From positions 124,001-188,000 of the forward strand of contig JACKEI010000001.1 in NCBI GenBank assembly GCA_020633075.1: a stretch of DNA of 64,000 nt. The letters run 5' to 3'. Each line of letters starts with the position of its first letter. Position 1 is the first letter of the stretch. A model generated the notes under the pieces. It did not search any database. It saw only the letters and a program-made list of their open reading frames with translations, and was not told the DNA's origin. Shown one piece after another: positions 36,143-46,786 of the stretch. The position numbers were made by a program, and so were the translations under genes. This stretch comes from Sandaracinaceae bacterium. Its GTDB lineage: Bacteria; Myxococcota_A; Polyangia; Polyangiales; Houyiibacteriaceae.

Positions 36143-36762
36143 GCGCTGCTGGCGACGCGGTTCGGGCTGGGAGCTCGGCGACCCCGGCCTTGGTGGTCGC
36201 CACCACCTCCCGCTACCGCCTCGAGCTGCTCGGGCGCCTCGGCGTGCCCTTTTCGTCCGTGGCGCATCGCTGCGACGAAGACGCGTTCAAGGGCTGCGGC
36301 AAGGCGCCGCGTGAGCTGGCCTGCGCGCTCGCCCGCGAAAAGGCCGAGAGCGTCGCGGCCGACCACCCAGGGGCCTTCGTGCTGGGCTCCGATCAGGTGT
36401 GCGTGCTGGGCGACGAGATCCTGAGCAAGCCGGGGAGCCCCGCGCGCGCGGAGGCGCAGCTGGCGCGGCTGTCGGGCGCCACCCACCAGCTCATCACGGC
36501 GCTGGCCTTGCGCCATCCGGGCGGCCGCGTCGCGGAGCGCGTCTCGGTCCATCCCATGCGCATGCGCCCGCTCACGCCCGAGGCCATCGCGCGGTACGTC
36601 GCGGCGGACGAGCCCCTCGACTGCGCGGGGAGCTACAAGATCGAGGGCCGCGGCATCGCGCTCTTCGAGTCCATCGGCGGCGACGACTTCACCGGCATCG
36701 TCGGGCTCTCGCTGATCGCCCTGACCGACCTGCTGCTCGAGGCCGGCTTCGAGGTGCTCTGA
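36139..36762 (+). CDS. Maf/YceF-family nucleoside triphosphate pyrophosphatase
   Basis: A 207-residue Maf-family enzyme that hydrolyses modified or canonical NTPs to monophosphates. Visible features: VVATTSRYRLELL (the canonical start ASxSxRRxxLL with substitutions), the KAESVAA helix, GSDQV with the catalytic Asp, SKPG and IEGRGIALFESIGGD. The SDQV motif points to the YceF (m7GTP) branch. The ATG overlaps the ALDH stop by 4 bp and its own stop directly abuts the GTG of the next gene. A short N-terminal extension of about 15 residues precedes the fold. Confidence 0.88.
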   Translation: MSAAGDAVRAGSSATPALVVATTSRYRLELLGRLGVPFSSVAHRCDEDAFKGCGKAPRELACALAREKAESVAADHPGAFVLGSDQVCVLGDEILSKPGSPARAEAQLARLSGATHQLITALALRHPGGRVAERVSVHPMRMRPLTPEAIARYVAADEPLDCAGSYKIEGRGIALFESIGGDDFTGIVGLSLIALTDLLLEAGFEVL

Positions 36763-37257
36763 GTGGCCGGCGCGGACGTCGACTACCTGGGTGGCTACTC
36801 CGAAGAGCTCCGCGACAAGGCCCTGCGCGCGCGCCGCGAGGGGACGCTGGAGGCGCGGCTGCTAGAGCGCTACTCCGTGGGGCACGACATCACCAACAAC
36901 GCCGCCCTCTACGAGTTCGCGCAGGACCTGAAGCGCACCCACCTGCGCAGCTCTCCCCCGCTGGCGAAGGTCCGCTATCACGACAAGCTCAGCACGCTGC
37001 ACAAGGCGTTTGGGCTGCACACCTACGCGGTGCGCGTGCAGGGCGCCAACCTGAAGGCGCAGAACGAGATCCGCATCGCCAGCCTGTTCAAGGAGCTGCC
37101 GCTCGAGTTCCTGCGCATGGTGGTCGTGCACGAGCTGGCCCACCTGCGGCACAAGGACCACGACAAGGCCTTCTACCGCCTGTGCGAGCACATGGAGCCC
37201 AACTACCTGCGCTACGAGCTCGACCTACGGCTCTTGCTCTTCGCGCGTCAGGCGTAG
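36763..37257 (+). CDS. YgjP-like zinc metallopeptidase-domain protein
   Basis: A 164-residue protein with the zinc site HELAHLRHKDHDKAF (HExxH plus a downstream His/Asp cluster) and the YgjP/DUF45 architecture of a preceding basic stretch. YgjP-type proteins have a minimal metallopeptidase-like fold; physiological substrate is unclear. GTG start at 36763 directly follows the Maf stop. The last 10 bp overlap the end of the convergent dam gene. Confidence 0.75.
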   Translation: MAGADVDYLGGYSEELRDKALRARREGTLEARLLERYSVGHDITNNAALYEFAQDLKRTHLRSSPPLAKVRYHDKLSTLHKAFGLHTYAVRVQGANLKAQNEIRIASLFKELPLEFLRMVVVHELAHLRHKDHDKAFYRLCEHMEPNYLRYELDLRLLLFARQA

Positions 37258-38159
37258 TTGCGCACCACGACCTCGCTCACCTTGCCGCGGCGCAGGCCGT
37301 TGCTGTTGATGGCGCGCGCGGCCTCGATGGTGCTGATGTGGAAGTCCCCGTACAGCTCGCGGATGAAGGGCACGTCGCTGTTGCTGAGCATGAGCTTGCA
37401 GCCGCGGCGGTGGAGCTCTTTGAACACGTCGCGCAAGCGCGTCTGGTCGTCCTGCGAGAAGCCGTCACGCGCGTAGCCCGTGAAGCTGGCCGTCGTGGAG
37501 ACCGGCTCGTAGGGCGGGTCGAAGTACACGAAGTCGCCCGGGCGGGCGCTGCTCAGGAGCTCCTCGAAGCCCGCCTGCCGCACGTCGGCGTGGGCCAGGG
37601 CGACGCTGGCGGCGAGCAGACCGGAGGGGTCGAGGATGGTGGGGTTCTTGTAGCGGCCGGCCGGGACGTTGAAGTGCCCGCGCTGGTTCACCCGGTGCAG
37701 GCCGTTGAAGCAGGTCTTGTTCAGGTAGATGAAGAGCGCAGCGCGCAGCGGCTTGTTGCGCCCCTCCCCGGCGTTGTAGCGCTCACGCACGGCGTAGTAC
37801 GTCTCCGGCTCGTTCCCGGCGGCGGCCAGCGGCCCGAGGGCCCGGATCACCCCCTGCACGTCGTCGCGAATGGAGCGGTACACGTGCACCAGATCCGGGT
37901 TGATGTCGCTCAGCACCGCGCGCTCCGGCTGCCGCGCGAAGAACATCGCCCCACCACCGACGAAGGGCTCCACGTGGCGCATGCGCTCCACGCCGCGTGG
38001 CAACAGCGGCTCGAGCTGCGCCATCAGGCGGCCCTTGCCGCCCACCCACTTGATGAAAGGAGAGGGCCTCGGGAGGTCGCGCGCGGGCCGCGTGGAGACG
38101 ACGGAGCCGAGCGGCACCTTCTGGAGGGGGAGGCGGGCGATCGCGGCGGGGGTAGCCAT
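37248..38159 (-). CDS. dam: Dam-type DNA adenine-N6 methyltransferase (solitary)
   Basis: A 303-residue D12-class DNA methyltransferase: FIKWVGGKG (35-43), EPFVGGG (64-70) for SAM binding, and catalytic DPPY (214-217); CFNGLHRVN and TSFTGYA-type regions match Dam. D12 enzymes of this type usually modify GATC. No restriction endonuclease is adjacent, so it is likely a solitary regulator or repair-guiding methylase. The start at ATG 38159 is chosen because TAGCGT ends exactly 7 nt upstream; ATG 38180 and TTG 38195 are alternatives. The final 10 bp overlap the convergent metallopeptidase gene. Confidence 0.9.
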   Translation of the reverse strand: MATPAAIARLPLQKVPLGSVVSTRPARDLPRPSPFIKWVGGKGRLMAQLEPLLPRGVERMRHVEPFVGGGAMFFARQPERAVLSDINPDLVHVYRSIRDDVQGVIRALGPLAAAGNEPETYYAVRERYNAGEGRNKPLRAALFIYLNKTCFNGLHRVNQRGHFNVPAGRYKNPTILDPSGLLAASVALAHADVRQAGFEELLSSARPGDFVYFDPPYEPVSTTASFTGYARDGFSQDDQTRLRDVFKELHRRGCKLMLSNSDVPFIRELYGDFHISTIEAARAINSNGLRRGKVSEVVVRNYA

Positions 38160-38166
38160 GTGTGCG

Positions 38167-38172
38167 ACGCTA
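38167..38172 (-). promoter_or_regulatory. Putative -10 hexamer (leaderless) for dam
   Basis: TAGCGT, 7 nt, ATG 38159 on the minus strand. Confidence 0.4.
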
Positions 38173-38270
38173 TCCGACATGTGGGTGTTGCCCAAAAAAG
38201 CGACAGATCGCCCCGAGCGAGCCCCGCCCCGCGCGTCCCTCGAGCGCGGCTGCTATCGTGCGCGCCGACC

Positions 38271-39563
<1,293 letters not shown>

Positions 39564-39605
39564 AGGCCCCCGCTTCGGCTGCGGTGTCCGCCCGAGCGCC
39601 TGGCC

Positions 39606-41867
39606 TCACCCCCCGAGCGGGGTAGGGTCCACGTCGTCCGGCACACCGTCGTCGTCGAAGTCGTGCAGCGGGGGCGCGGGGTGCTCCAGCCGGAGAGGGG
39701 CGTCGTCCAGGGCTTGCAGCAGCAGGTCTTCCAAGAACGCGCGCACCTCGGGCACCGGGTTGGTCACGGGGATGGGCGCAGGCAGCGACACGAAGCGCAG
39801 CGCGTACGTCTCGAAGGGCTCGAAGCGGCGCGTCACCTGGGTCTTGCTCCAGACCTCTCCGTGGGTCGCCGGCGCGAAGGCCAGCAGCAGCCCCGTGCGA
39901 CCGCGGACGTTGGCGGACGCGGGCCCCTGCACCAACGGGAGCCCCGCGACGGGTGCGTAGCCGGGCGCGAGCTGCGAGAGCCCGAAGGACACGGCGAGCC
40001 CCTCGGTGCCGGCGTTGGCCAGGACCTCGTCGCCCACCGACTCGAGGATCACCACGTCGCGAGGCCTACCCTCGAGCACGCCGAGCGCGGCGCGATCGAA
40101 GGCCAGCGTCGCGAAGTTGATGGGATCGGCTCCGTCCAGCATGGCGCTCCCCAGCCCCACCACCGGGTGGAAGCGGTCGAAGACGCCGCTCGCGCGGTAG
40201 ATGGTCGTGAGCGCGAACGAGAGGAAGCCCGAGAGCGTGGGGCCGTGCGGACCCGTCAGGTCGAGGATGCCGCCGCCTGGCCCGCACAGGACGGCGGCCC
40301 GCAGGTGCGGCTCCACGCTCGCGAACAGGCCACCGACGATGCCGCCGAACGACTCGCCGAAGTAGACGATGCGCTCTGGGTCGAAGGCAGGTGGGACCCC
40401 AGCGACGCCTCCGAGGAGGGGCGTGAGGTCCAGGCCGGGGTCACGGACCATGCGCACCACGGCGCCCCAGTCGAGCACCGTCTGCGCGATCTCGTCGCGC
40501 ATGGCGAGGATGTTCGTGAACGAGTGGAACAGGCGGAAGGTGGTCTGCAGCCCCTCCGTGTCCCCGAAGCCGTCCGCGCCGCTTGCCGTGCCCGAGAAGC
40601 TGGCCAGCGCGCCTGCCAGATTGCGCTCCGCGTCCACGGGATCGAAGCGGCTGCCGTGGCTGGACGCGTCGATGGCCACCGTCGCGTAGCCGGCGCGCGC
40701 GGCCGTCTCCATCATCATGGTCATCTGCACCCGGGACGCGCCGAGCCCGTGCCCGTAGAGGAGCACCGGGTAGCCGCTCTCGGGCATGGGCGCGGTGGGC
40801 AACGCGATGGTGACGGGGATGCCGTGCGCGTCGTCCTGCACGACGGGTTGTCCCGCGTCATCCAGCTCGAAGGTGCCGCTCGTGGGGCCGTTCGCCGCAG
40901 GGGCCGCGAGGTCCACGCGCCGGAAGCGGACCGTGGCCAGCGTGCCCGTGCCCAGCGCCGCGATGCTGGCGTGCGCCATGCCGGTCGGGTTGTCCCACCC
41001 GATGAGCTCGTCGACGCCGCTCGCCGCGAGCGTGGGGCTCCCGAGCACGTCGTCGAGCGAGGCCGGGCCTACGAAGATCACCGACGGGTCCGTGAAGCTC
41101 AGCGTTGGCGTGGGCAGGGCCTCCAGCTGCGCGCGCGCGGCCAGCAACGCGTCGCGGTGGTGTGCCACGCGGAACGCCATCACGGCCAGCAGCTCGGCGC
41201 GTGGCAGGCCGGCGCTCACCGCCGCCTCCGCGGCCGCGCGGGTGCTGTGCCAGCGCTCCGGCAAGTCCGCGAGGCGCGTCCGGAGCAGGCGGTCGAAGCC
41301 GGGTGCACGCCCGAGGGGGCCGTCGGCGGCGCGCAGCGCACGCGTCACCACGAGCGCGTAGCGCCCGCCGGGGAGCAGCGGGTGCCCCGGCGTCGGCGAC
41401 CCCACCACACGCAAGCGGGTCTCGTCCCAGCGCCAGTCGAAGGGCTGCGCCGCGCCGCGCTCGTCCACGACGTAGAGGGCGCCCTCCGTCGTGCTCGTCT
41501 GGGGCGGCAAGGTCGTAGGGTCGATGGCCTCGGACACGAAGACCTCCACGGTGGGCCGCGTGGAGAAGCCGTCCAGCGTGGCCAGCAGCGGTCGCACGTG
41601 GCTCGCCCCGGTTGGCGTCACGGCCTCGATGCCGGGCAGCGCGCCGATGTGGCCGCTCGCGTCGAGCCACGGGTCGCCGGGAAACGGGAGCTCCCCGTAG
41701 GTGGGCTCGTCCGCGCTGGGCAGCGCAAAGAGCACCACCGCGCGAGCCGACGAGTCGCCGTCTCCGGCGCAGCCCACCACCGTGAGGCAGAGCATCCAGG
41801 TGAGACTGCGGGAGAGGGAGCGCACGCTCGAGGGTAGTCTCAGCCGAGGCTCGCCGACAATAGCCAA
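39606..41867 (-). CDS. Exported lipase/esterase-like lipoprotein with Ca-binding C-terminus
   Basis: A 753-residue lipoprotein (signal ending LTVVGCAG). The N-terminal 280 residues resemble the beta domain of bacterial virulence-factor lipases such as VolA (YALVVTRALRAADG). The alpha/beta-hydrolase core has the oxyanion loop YGHGLG, the nucleophile elbow GESFGG, and a candidate His in APATHGEVW. The C-terminus DFDDDGVPDDVDPTP is one thrombospondin-type-3-like calcium repeat. GTG 41825 is an alternative start that keeps the signal peptide. An outer-surface lipid esterase is likely (inference). Confidence 0.75.
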   Translation of the reverse strand: MAIVGEPRLRLPSSVRSLSRSLTWMLCLTVVGCAGDGDSSARAVVLFALPSADEPTYGELPFPGDPWLDASGHIGALPGIEAVTPTGASHVRPLLATLDGFSTRPTVEVFVSEAIDPTTLPPQTSTTEGALYVVDERGAAQPFDWRWDETRLRVVGSPTPGHPLLPGGRYALVVTRALRAADGPLGRAPGFDRLLRTRLADLPERWHSTRAAAEAAVSAGLPRAELLAVMAFRVAHHRDALLAARAQLEALPTPTLSFTDPSVIFVGPASLDDVLGSPTLAASGVDELIGWDNPTGMAHASIAALGTGTLATVRFRRVDLAAPAANGPTSGTFELDDAGQPVVQDDAHGIPVTIALPTAPMPESGYPVLLYGHGLGASRVQMTMMMETAARAGYATVAIDASSHGSRFDPVDAERNLAGALASFSGTASGADGFGDTEGLQTTFRLFHSFTNILAMRDEIAQTVLDWGAVVRMVRDPGLDLTPLLGGVAGVPPAFDPERIVYFGESFGGIVGGLFASVEPHLRAAVLCGPGGGILDLTGPHGPTLSGFLSFALTTIYRASGVFDRFHPVVGLGSAMLDGADPINFATLAFDRAALGVLEGRPRDVVILESVGDEVLANAGTEGLAVSFGLSQLAPGYAPVAGLPLVQGPASANVRGRTGLLLAFAPATHGEVWSKTQVTRRFEPFETYALRFVSLPAPIPVTNPVPEVRAFLEDLLLQALDDAPLRLEHPAPPLHDFDDDGVPDDVDPTPLGG

Positions 41868-41960
41868 GCCAGTCGAGGCGGAGGGCGGTGGATCTCATGC
41901 GGCTCAGGTGAGACGCTGAGCGCTCCCCGCGTCCCTACCGAGAAAGCACGCCGAGCCCAC

Positions 41961-43655
41961 ATGTTGCTGTTGAACCCCAAGAAGCACACCCGGCACTACC
42001 CCGACGAGCGGTCGCGGGAGGTCATCCTGAAGACCATCGAGTTCTTCGAGACGCGCGGCCGCGAGCAGCTGCGCGTCGACTATCACGCGAAGGCCTGGTA
42101 CGCGGAGTTCCTCGAGTTCGTGAAGCGCGAGCGCATCTTCGCGACCATGTGCACGCCCGCCGGCTACGGCGCCGAGGACGCGCGCTGGGACACCTGGCGC
42201 ATCTGCGAGTTCGCCGAGGTGCTGGGCTTCTACGGCCTCCAGTACTGGTACACGTGGCAGGTCAGCGTCCTCGGCCTCGGGCCCATCTGGATGTCGGACA
42301 ACGAGGCGGTGAAGCAGAAGACCGCGGCGCTGCTGGAGGACGGCGGCATCTTCGCCTTTGGGCTCTCGGAGCGCGCGCACGGCGCGGACATCTACTCCAG
42401 CAGCATGACGCTCACGCCGCAGGCCGACGGGACCTACCGCGCCAACGGCGGCAAGTACTACATCGGCAACGGCAACAAGGCGGCCATCGTCTCCACCTTC
42501 GGCAAGCTGGCCGACAGCGGTGAGTACGTGTTCTTCACCGCCGACCCGCAGCACGAAGCCTACGAGCTGGTGCGCAACGTGGTGAACAGCCAGTCCTACG
42601 TGGCGCAGTACAACCTCCACGACTACCCCGTCACCGAGGCCGACATCCTGTTCAAGGGCCAGGCGGCGTGGGACGCGGCGCTCAACACGGTCAACGTCGG
42701 CAAGTACAACCTCGGCTGGGCCTCCATCGGCATGTGCACGCACGCGTTCTACGAGGCCCTGGATCACGCCTCTGCGCGGCGCCTCTACAACATGTACGTC
42801 ACGGACTTCGCTCACGTGCGGCGCATGTTCGTGGACGCCTACGCGCGCCTCCACGCTATGAAGCTTTTCGCGCTGCGCGCCGCGGACTACTTCCGCTCCG
42901 CCTCCGCCGAGGACCGTCGCTACCTGCTCTACAACCCCATGGTGAAGATGAAGGTCACGACCCAGGGGGAGGACGTCATCAACCTGCTCTGGGACGTCAT
43001 CGCCGCCAAGGGCTTCGAGAAGGACACCTACTTCGAGGAAGCGGCGGTGGCCATCCGTGGCCTGCCCAAGCTCGAGGGCACCGTGCACGTGAACATCGCG
43101 CTCATGGTGAAGTTCATGGCCAACTTCTTCTTCAACCCCGCGCCCTTCGACGAGGTGCCCAAGCGCGACGACGCAGCCAACGACAGCTTCCTCTTCGACC
43201 AGGGCCCCACGCGCGGCCTGTCCAAGATCCGCTTCCACGACTACAAGCTGGCGTACGCGCTGTACGACCTGCCCAACGTCAACGTCTTCGAGGAGCAGAT
43301 CGAGGTGTTCCGCACCCTGCTCGCCACGGCGGGGCCAACGGAGGCGCAGCAGAAGGACATCGACTACCTCCTGGCGGGAGGCGAGATCTTCGCGCTGGTG
43401 GTCTATGGGCAGCTGGTGCTCGAGAACGCGCGCATCTACGACCTGGGCGACGACATGGTCGACGAGATCTTCGACTTCATGGTGCGCGACTTCTCGGAGC
43501 GGGCGCTCAAGCTGCACAACCAGCCCAGCACCACGGACAAGCAGATGGCGCTGTGCATGAAGATGCTGCGCAAGCCCGTGCCCAACGCCGAGCGCTACCA
43601 GCGCGTCTGGCAGGACCACGTCTGCGCCGAGCGGGGCGTGTACTTCGGTCCGTGA
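41961..43655 (+). CDS. Acyl-CoA dehydrogenase family protein
   Basis: A 564-residue flavoprotein of the acyl-CoA dehydrogenase fold, probably oxidising an acyl-CoA or similar thioester with FAD. The FAD/substrate segment is FGLSERAHGADIYSS in place of the usual TEPxAGSD, followed by GGKYYIGNGNKA, and the C-terminal helical domain includes TQGEDVINLLWDVIAAKG. The catalytic Glu position is not obvious. It is longer than the 380-400 residue norm. No acyl-CoA ligase or ETF gene is adjacent; it is a stand-alone gene before the patatin. Confidence 0.85.
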   Translation: MLLLNPKKHTRHYPDERSREVILKTIEFFETRGREQLRVDYHAKAWYAEFLEFVKRERIFATMCTPAGYGAEDARWDTWRICEFAEVLGFYGLQYWYTWQVSVLGLGPIWMSDNEAVKQKTAALLEDGGIFAFGLSERAHGADIYSSSMTLTPQADGTYRANGGKYYIGNGNKAAIVSTFGKLADSGEYVFFTADPQHEAYELVRNVVNSQSYVAQYNLHDYPVTEADILFKGQAAWDAALNTVNVGKYNLGWASIGMCTHAFYEALDHASARRLYNMYVTDFAHVRRMFVDAYARLHAMKLFALRAADYFRSASAEDRRYLLYNPMVKMKVTTQGEDVINLLWDVIAAKGFEKDTYFEEAAVAIRGLPKLEGTVHVNIALMVKFMANFFFNPAPFDEVPKRDDAANDSFLFDQGPTRGLSKIRFHDYKLAYALYDLPNVNVFEEQIEVFRTLLATAGPTEAQQKDIDYLLAGGEIFALVVYGQLVLENARIYDLGDDMVDEIFDFMVRDFSERALKLHNQPSTTDKQMALCMKMLRKPVPNAERYQRVWQDHVCAERGVYFGP

Positions 43656-43734
43656 CGGCGGAGAGCGGGCCGCGCGCGTCCACTCCGTCGCGCGCCCTCG
43701 CCAACGTGGCGGCTTGACCCTACGCTTCCGCGCC

Positions 43735-44649
43735 ATGCCCAGCTCGCCGTCGACACCTCCGGACACCCATCGCTCTGCCCCCGACGCGGGTCGTGACCTC
43801 GGGCTCACCTTCGCGGGGGGCGGCAGTCGGGCCTTCTACCAAGTGGGCCTCATGGAGCACTGGGCCGAGCTGCTCATGCCGCGCGTGGCGGGCATCGCCG
43901 CGTGCAGCGCCGGCGCCGCCATGGCCTGCATGCTCGTGGCCGAGAGAATGGACGAGGGCCGCGAAGCCTTCACCCGCGAGCGAGCGGGTCTGAAGCGCAA
44001 CGTCCAGCCCGCTGAGCTGCTGCGCGGGCGGCGCCCTCTCCCGCACGAGGGCATCTACCGGCGCACGCTGCTGCGTGCCCTCGAGGGCGACGGGCTGCGG
44101 CGCATCCAGCAGGCACCGTTCCCGGTGCGCATCCTCGCGGCGGCGCCTCCTGCCCGCCTCGGCCTCGCTGCCGGCGCGGTCTTCGGGCTGGCGCTCTACC
44201 AGGCCGAGAAGCGCGTGAACCCCAAGCTCCTGCATCCCAAGCTCGCGCCCCGCCTGGGGTTCCGGGCGGTCGTGATGGACGCGCGTGAAGCCCGCAGCGC
44301 CGAGGAGCTGGTGGACTTCATCTTGGCCTCGTCCGCCGTGCCTCCGGTCACGGCGCCCGTCCAGCTCTCGGGTGAGCGGGTGCTCGACGGAAGCCTGATC
44401 GACAACGCTCCGGCGTTCTTGCTGGACGAGCTCGGCGCCGTGAAGAAGCAGGTGGTCATGCTCACGCGTCGCTACTCGTGGGCCGTCACGGGCGAACAGC
44501 AGGGGCGCTTCTACTGTTCTCCCAGCGCCGACGTGCCCATAGAGCGCTGGGACTACCGCGAGCACGCCCCGGTGGAGGCCACCATGGAGCTGGGCCGTCA
44601 AGACGGGGCGCGCGTCAAGCCACAGCTGCGAGCCTACATCGACGCGTAG
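43735..44649 (+). CDS. Patatin-like phospholipase
   Basis: A 304-residue patatin-fold serine hydrolase. The oxyanion loop is FAGGGSRAFYQVG, the nucleophile elbow is ACSAGAA (A-x-S-x-G rather than G-x-S-x-G) and the dyad Asp is in VLDGSLIDN (DGS). The start is ATG 43735; TACGCT lies 8 nt upstream. A cytoplasmic lipid acyl hydrolase is likely. It is convergent with the MDR reductase, 23 bp apart. Confidence 0.85.
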   Translation: MPSSPSTPPDTHRSAPDAGRDLGLTFAGGGSRAFYQVGLMEHWAELLMPRVAGIAACSAGAAMACMLVAERMDEGREAFTRERAGLKRNVQPAELLRGRRPLPHEGIYRRTLLRALEGDGLRRIQQAPFPVRILAAAPPARLGLAAGAVFGLALYQAEKRVNPKLLHPKLAPRLGFRAVVMDAREARSAEELVDFILASSAVPPVTAPVQLSGERVLDGSLIDNAPAFLLDELGAVKKQVVMLTRRYSWAVTGEQQGRFYCSPSADVPIERWDYREHAPVEATMELGRQDGARVKPQLRAYIDA

Positions 44650-44672
44650 CGCGCTGCCGATGACCTGTCTCC

Positions 44673-45623
44673 TCAGGCAGGCGGCATCTCGATGACGAGC
44701 TTCCCGCGCGCTCGGCCGGTCTCGCTGTACTCGTGCGCGGCGCGAATCTCGGAGAGCGCGAAGCTCCGGTCGATGACTGGCCGGTAGCGGCCCGCGTCCA
44801 CCTGCTGGGCGATCCACTGAAGGTCCGCCGCGCTCGGCAGCGCGACCAGGATCTGCGCGTCGCGTTGGCGGCGAAACAGGTTGCACACGCGCCCGGCGAC
44901 GAAGCCCGCGGCGTTGGTCGTGACGCTGACGAAGACTCCCCGGGGCGTGAGCACCCGCCTGCACTGCGCGAAGCTCAGGTTGCCCACGCAGTCGAACACC
45001 ACGTCGTAGCGCACCTGGCCCTGCGTGAAGTCCTCCTGGCCGTAGTCCACCACGTGGTCCGCGCCCAGGCTGCGCACCAACTCCAGGTTGCGCCCGCTGC
45101 ACACGCCCGTCACCTCTGCGCCCAGGATCTTGCCCAGCTGCACGGCCGCGCTGCCGACGCCGCCGGAGGCGCCGTTCACGAGGAGCCGCTGCCCCGCCTC
45201 GAGCCTGGCGATGTTGCGCAGCACCTGCAGCGACGTGAGCGAGATCATCGGCAGCGCCGCGGCCTCCCGGAACGTCGCGCTCTCGGGCTTCTTGGCGAAG
45301 GTCTTCTCGTCCACCACGGCGTGCGTCGCGTAGGCGCCCATCGACAAGCCCTGCATCCCGTACACCGCGTCGCCCACCCCGAAGCGCTTCGCCCGCGGCC
45401 CGACGGCGATGACCTCGCCGGCCAGGTCGTGTCCCAGCACCTTCGGCCAGCGCGGGCTGAGCACGAGCCTGTTGCGCCCTTCGCGCATCTTCCAGTCCAC
45501 GGGGTTGACGGCCGCGTAGTGGACCTTCACCAGCAGCTGCGCGCCCTTGGGCACCGGCGTCGGCAACTCCTCGATGCGCAGAACGCTCGCGTCGCCATAC
45601 TCGTGAATCGTCGCGGCCTGCAT
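44673..45623 (-). CDS. MDR-family NAD(P)H-dependent reductase (quinone-oxidoreductase-like)
   Basis: A 316-residue medium-chain reductase without the catalytic-zinc ligands, so of the zeta-crystallin/quinone-reductase or RTN4IP1 type. Visible: GHDLAGEV, the nucleotide loop GASGGVGSAAVQL and VTGVCSGRN, where Ser/Arg suggests NADPH. It reduces quinones or activated alkenes in relatives. It lies 101 bp downstream of the Rieske gene at 45725 on the same strand, but the gap and lack of overlap leave co-transcription uncertain. Confidence 0.88.
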   Translation of the reverse strand: MQAATIHEYGDASVLRIEELPTPVPKGAQLLVKVHYAAVNPVDWKMREGRNRLVLSPRWPKVLGHDLAGEVIAVGPRAKRFGVGDAVYGMQGLSMGAYATHAVVDEKTFAKKPESATFREAAALPMISLTSLQVLRNIARLEAGQRLLVNGASGGVGSAAVQLGKILGAEVTGVCSGRNLELVRSLGADHVVDYGQEDFTQGQVRYDVVFDCVGNLSFAQCRRVLTPRGVFVSVTTNAAGFVAGRVCNLFRRQRDAQILVALPSAADLQWIAQQVDAGRYRPVIDRSFALSEIRAAHEYSETGRARGKLVIEMPPA

Positions 45624-45724
45624 GGTGTTCCGGGCTCCGGCCAGCGAGTTTCACTGATCCGTCGCCCCAGCGTCCAGCTTCGTACGGGCCCCGCTCCCCG
45701 TCGGGGTCCACGCCCGCGCACCGG

Positions 45725-46705
45725 CTACTCCGCGGCGGCCGGGGCGCGTAGCAAGTCCGCCGTGCCGATGAGCCGCTCCCCGCCGGAGGGCGGCGCAGGC
45801 TCGTACGCAAAGCCCTCGAACCACGTGCGGAAGTCGGCGAGCGCCCGGTCCGTGCCGTGCGGGTCGTTGTCGGGCTCCTGGGGTTTGCGGTTGTTCCACA
45901 CGGGGGCGTCCTCGTACGTGGCGAACCACGAGGCCATCATGCCCACGGCGTGCTCGGCCAGGCGCAGCGGGTTCCGCGAGCGGCGTCCGATGCCGATCTG
46001 CGTGAGCAGACACTTCTTGCCTTCGATGATGGTGAGGAAGTTGCAGAGGTCGGACGCGCTGCGGCCCACGTCCGCGCGCAGGTACGTGTTCAGCGGGCCG
46101 TCGAAGTGCGTGGTGACGGCCGCCCGGGTCCCCGAGACGTACGACAGCGGCTTGGTGAGCTGCGTGGCCATCGTCCCGAGGGCCTTGTGACCGTTCGGCG
46201 TGAACTCACCCTCGGCGATGTGCTTCCCGAACATCGAGTGCGTGAACAGGAAGTGGCGCGGGTCCACCGAGTTGTCGAGGGGCACGCTGGGGTGGTGCAG
46301 CTCGAGCATGCGCGCGTGACGCCACAAGATGTCCGGGAACGTCGCCTCGTCCAGGAACTGCGGCGCCTCCCACTGCGGCGCGACCCCGGCGTGGTCGAAG
46401 TACGCGAAGGCGAGCCCGCGGTTCTCCGCGACGGGGTAGGAGCGAATGGGCCTGTGGCGGGCGTTCGCGCCCCGGCCGTCGCCACGGAAGACGCGCCCGT
46501 GCATCGGGCACTGGATGCACTCCTTCACCACCCGGCCCGTCTTCATGTTCACACCGAAGTGGGAGCAGTAGGGCTCGACCACCTCGAGGCTGCCCCTCTC
46601 GGTGCGGAACACCAGGCACTCCTCGTTCATGAACGTACGCGGCTTGATCTTGCCGCTTGGGTACTCCTCCGAGAACCCGATGAACATCCAACCTCGATAG
46701 TTCAT
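45725..46705 (-). CDS. Rieske oxygenase (second copy, TetR-linked)
   Basis: A 326-residue Rieske oxygenase. Cluster ligands Cys47-x-His49 and Cys66-x2-His69 (16 residues between), and iron site Asp148, His151, His156 in NSVDPRHFLFTH. Substrate unknown; the C-terminal domain diverges from KshA more than the copy at 32477, so the activity could be sterol, steroid or aromatic oxygenation. ATG 46705 has GAGGAAG upstream and is preferred over an in-frame start 60 bp earlier, which would bring the coding region closer to the operator. It lies downstream of the TetR gene with a perfect inverted repeat between them. Confidence 0.85.
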   Translation of the reverse strand: MNYRGWMFIGFSEEYPSGKIKPRTFMNEECLVFRTERGSLEVVEPYCSHFGVNMKTGRVVKECIQCPMHGRVFRGDGRGANARHRPIRSYPVAENRGLAFAYFDHAGVAPQWEAPQFLDEATFPDILWRHARMLELHHPSVPLDNSVDPRHFLFTHSMFGKHIAEGEFTPNGHKALGTMATQLTKPLSYVSGTRAAVTTHFDGPLNTYLRADVGRSASDLCNFLTIIEGKKCLLTQIGIGRRSRNPLRLAEHAVGMMASWFATYEDAPVWNNRKPQEPDNDPHGTDRALADFRTWFEGFAYEPAPPSGGERLIGTADLLRAPAAAE

Positions 46706-46786
46706 GACGCGCTGCTTCCTCGCGCCTCCGTGGCGCGCTGGGTGCGCGGGGCGAGCGCCCGGCATGGGCTCACGCGACCGCGTCTG

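Noticed and set aside
43720..45810. 696-codon minus-strand frame over the patatin and MDR genes
   Set aside because: Antisense to the patatin and out of frame with the MDR gene; no recognisable domain.
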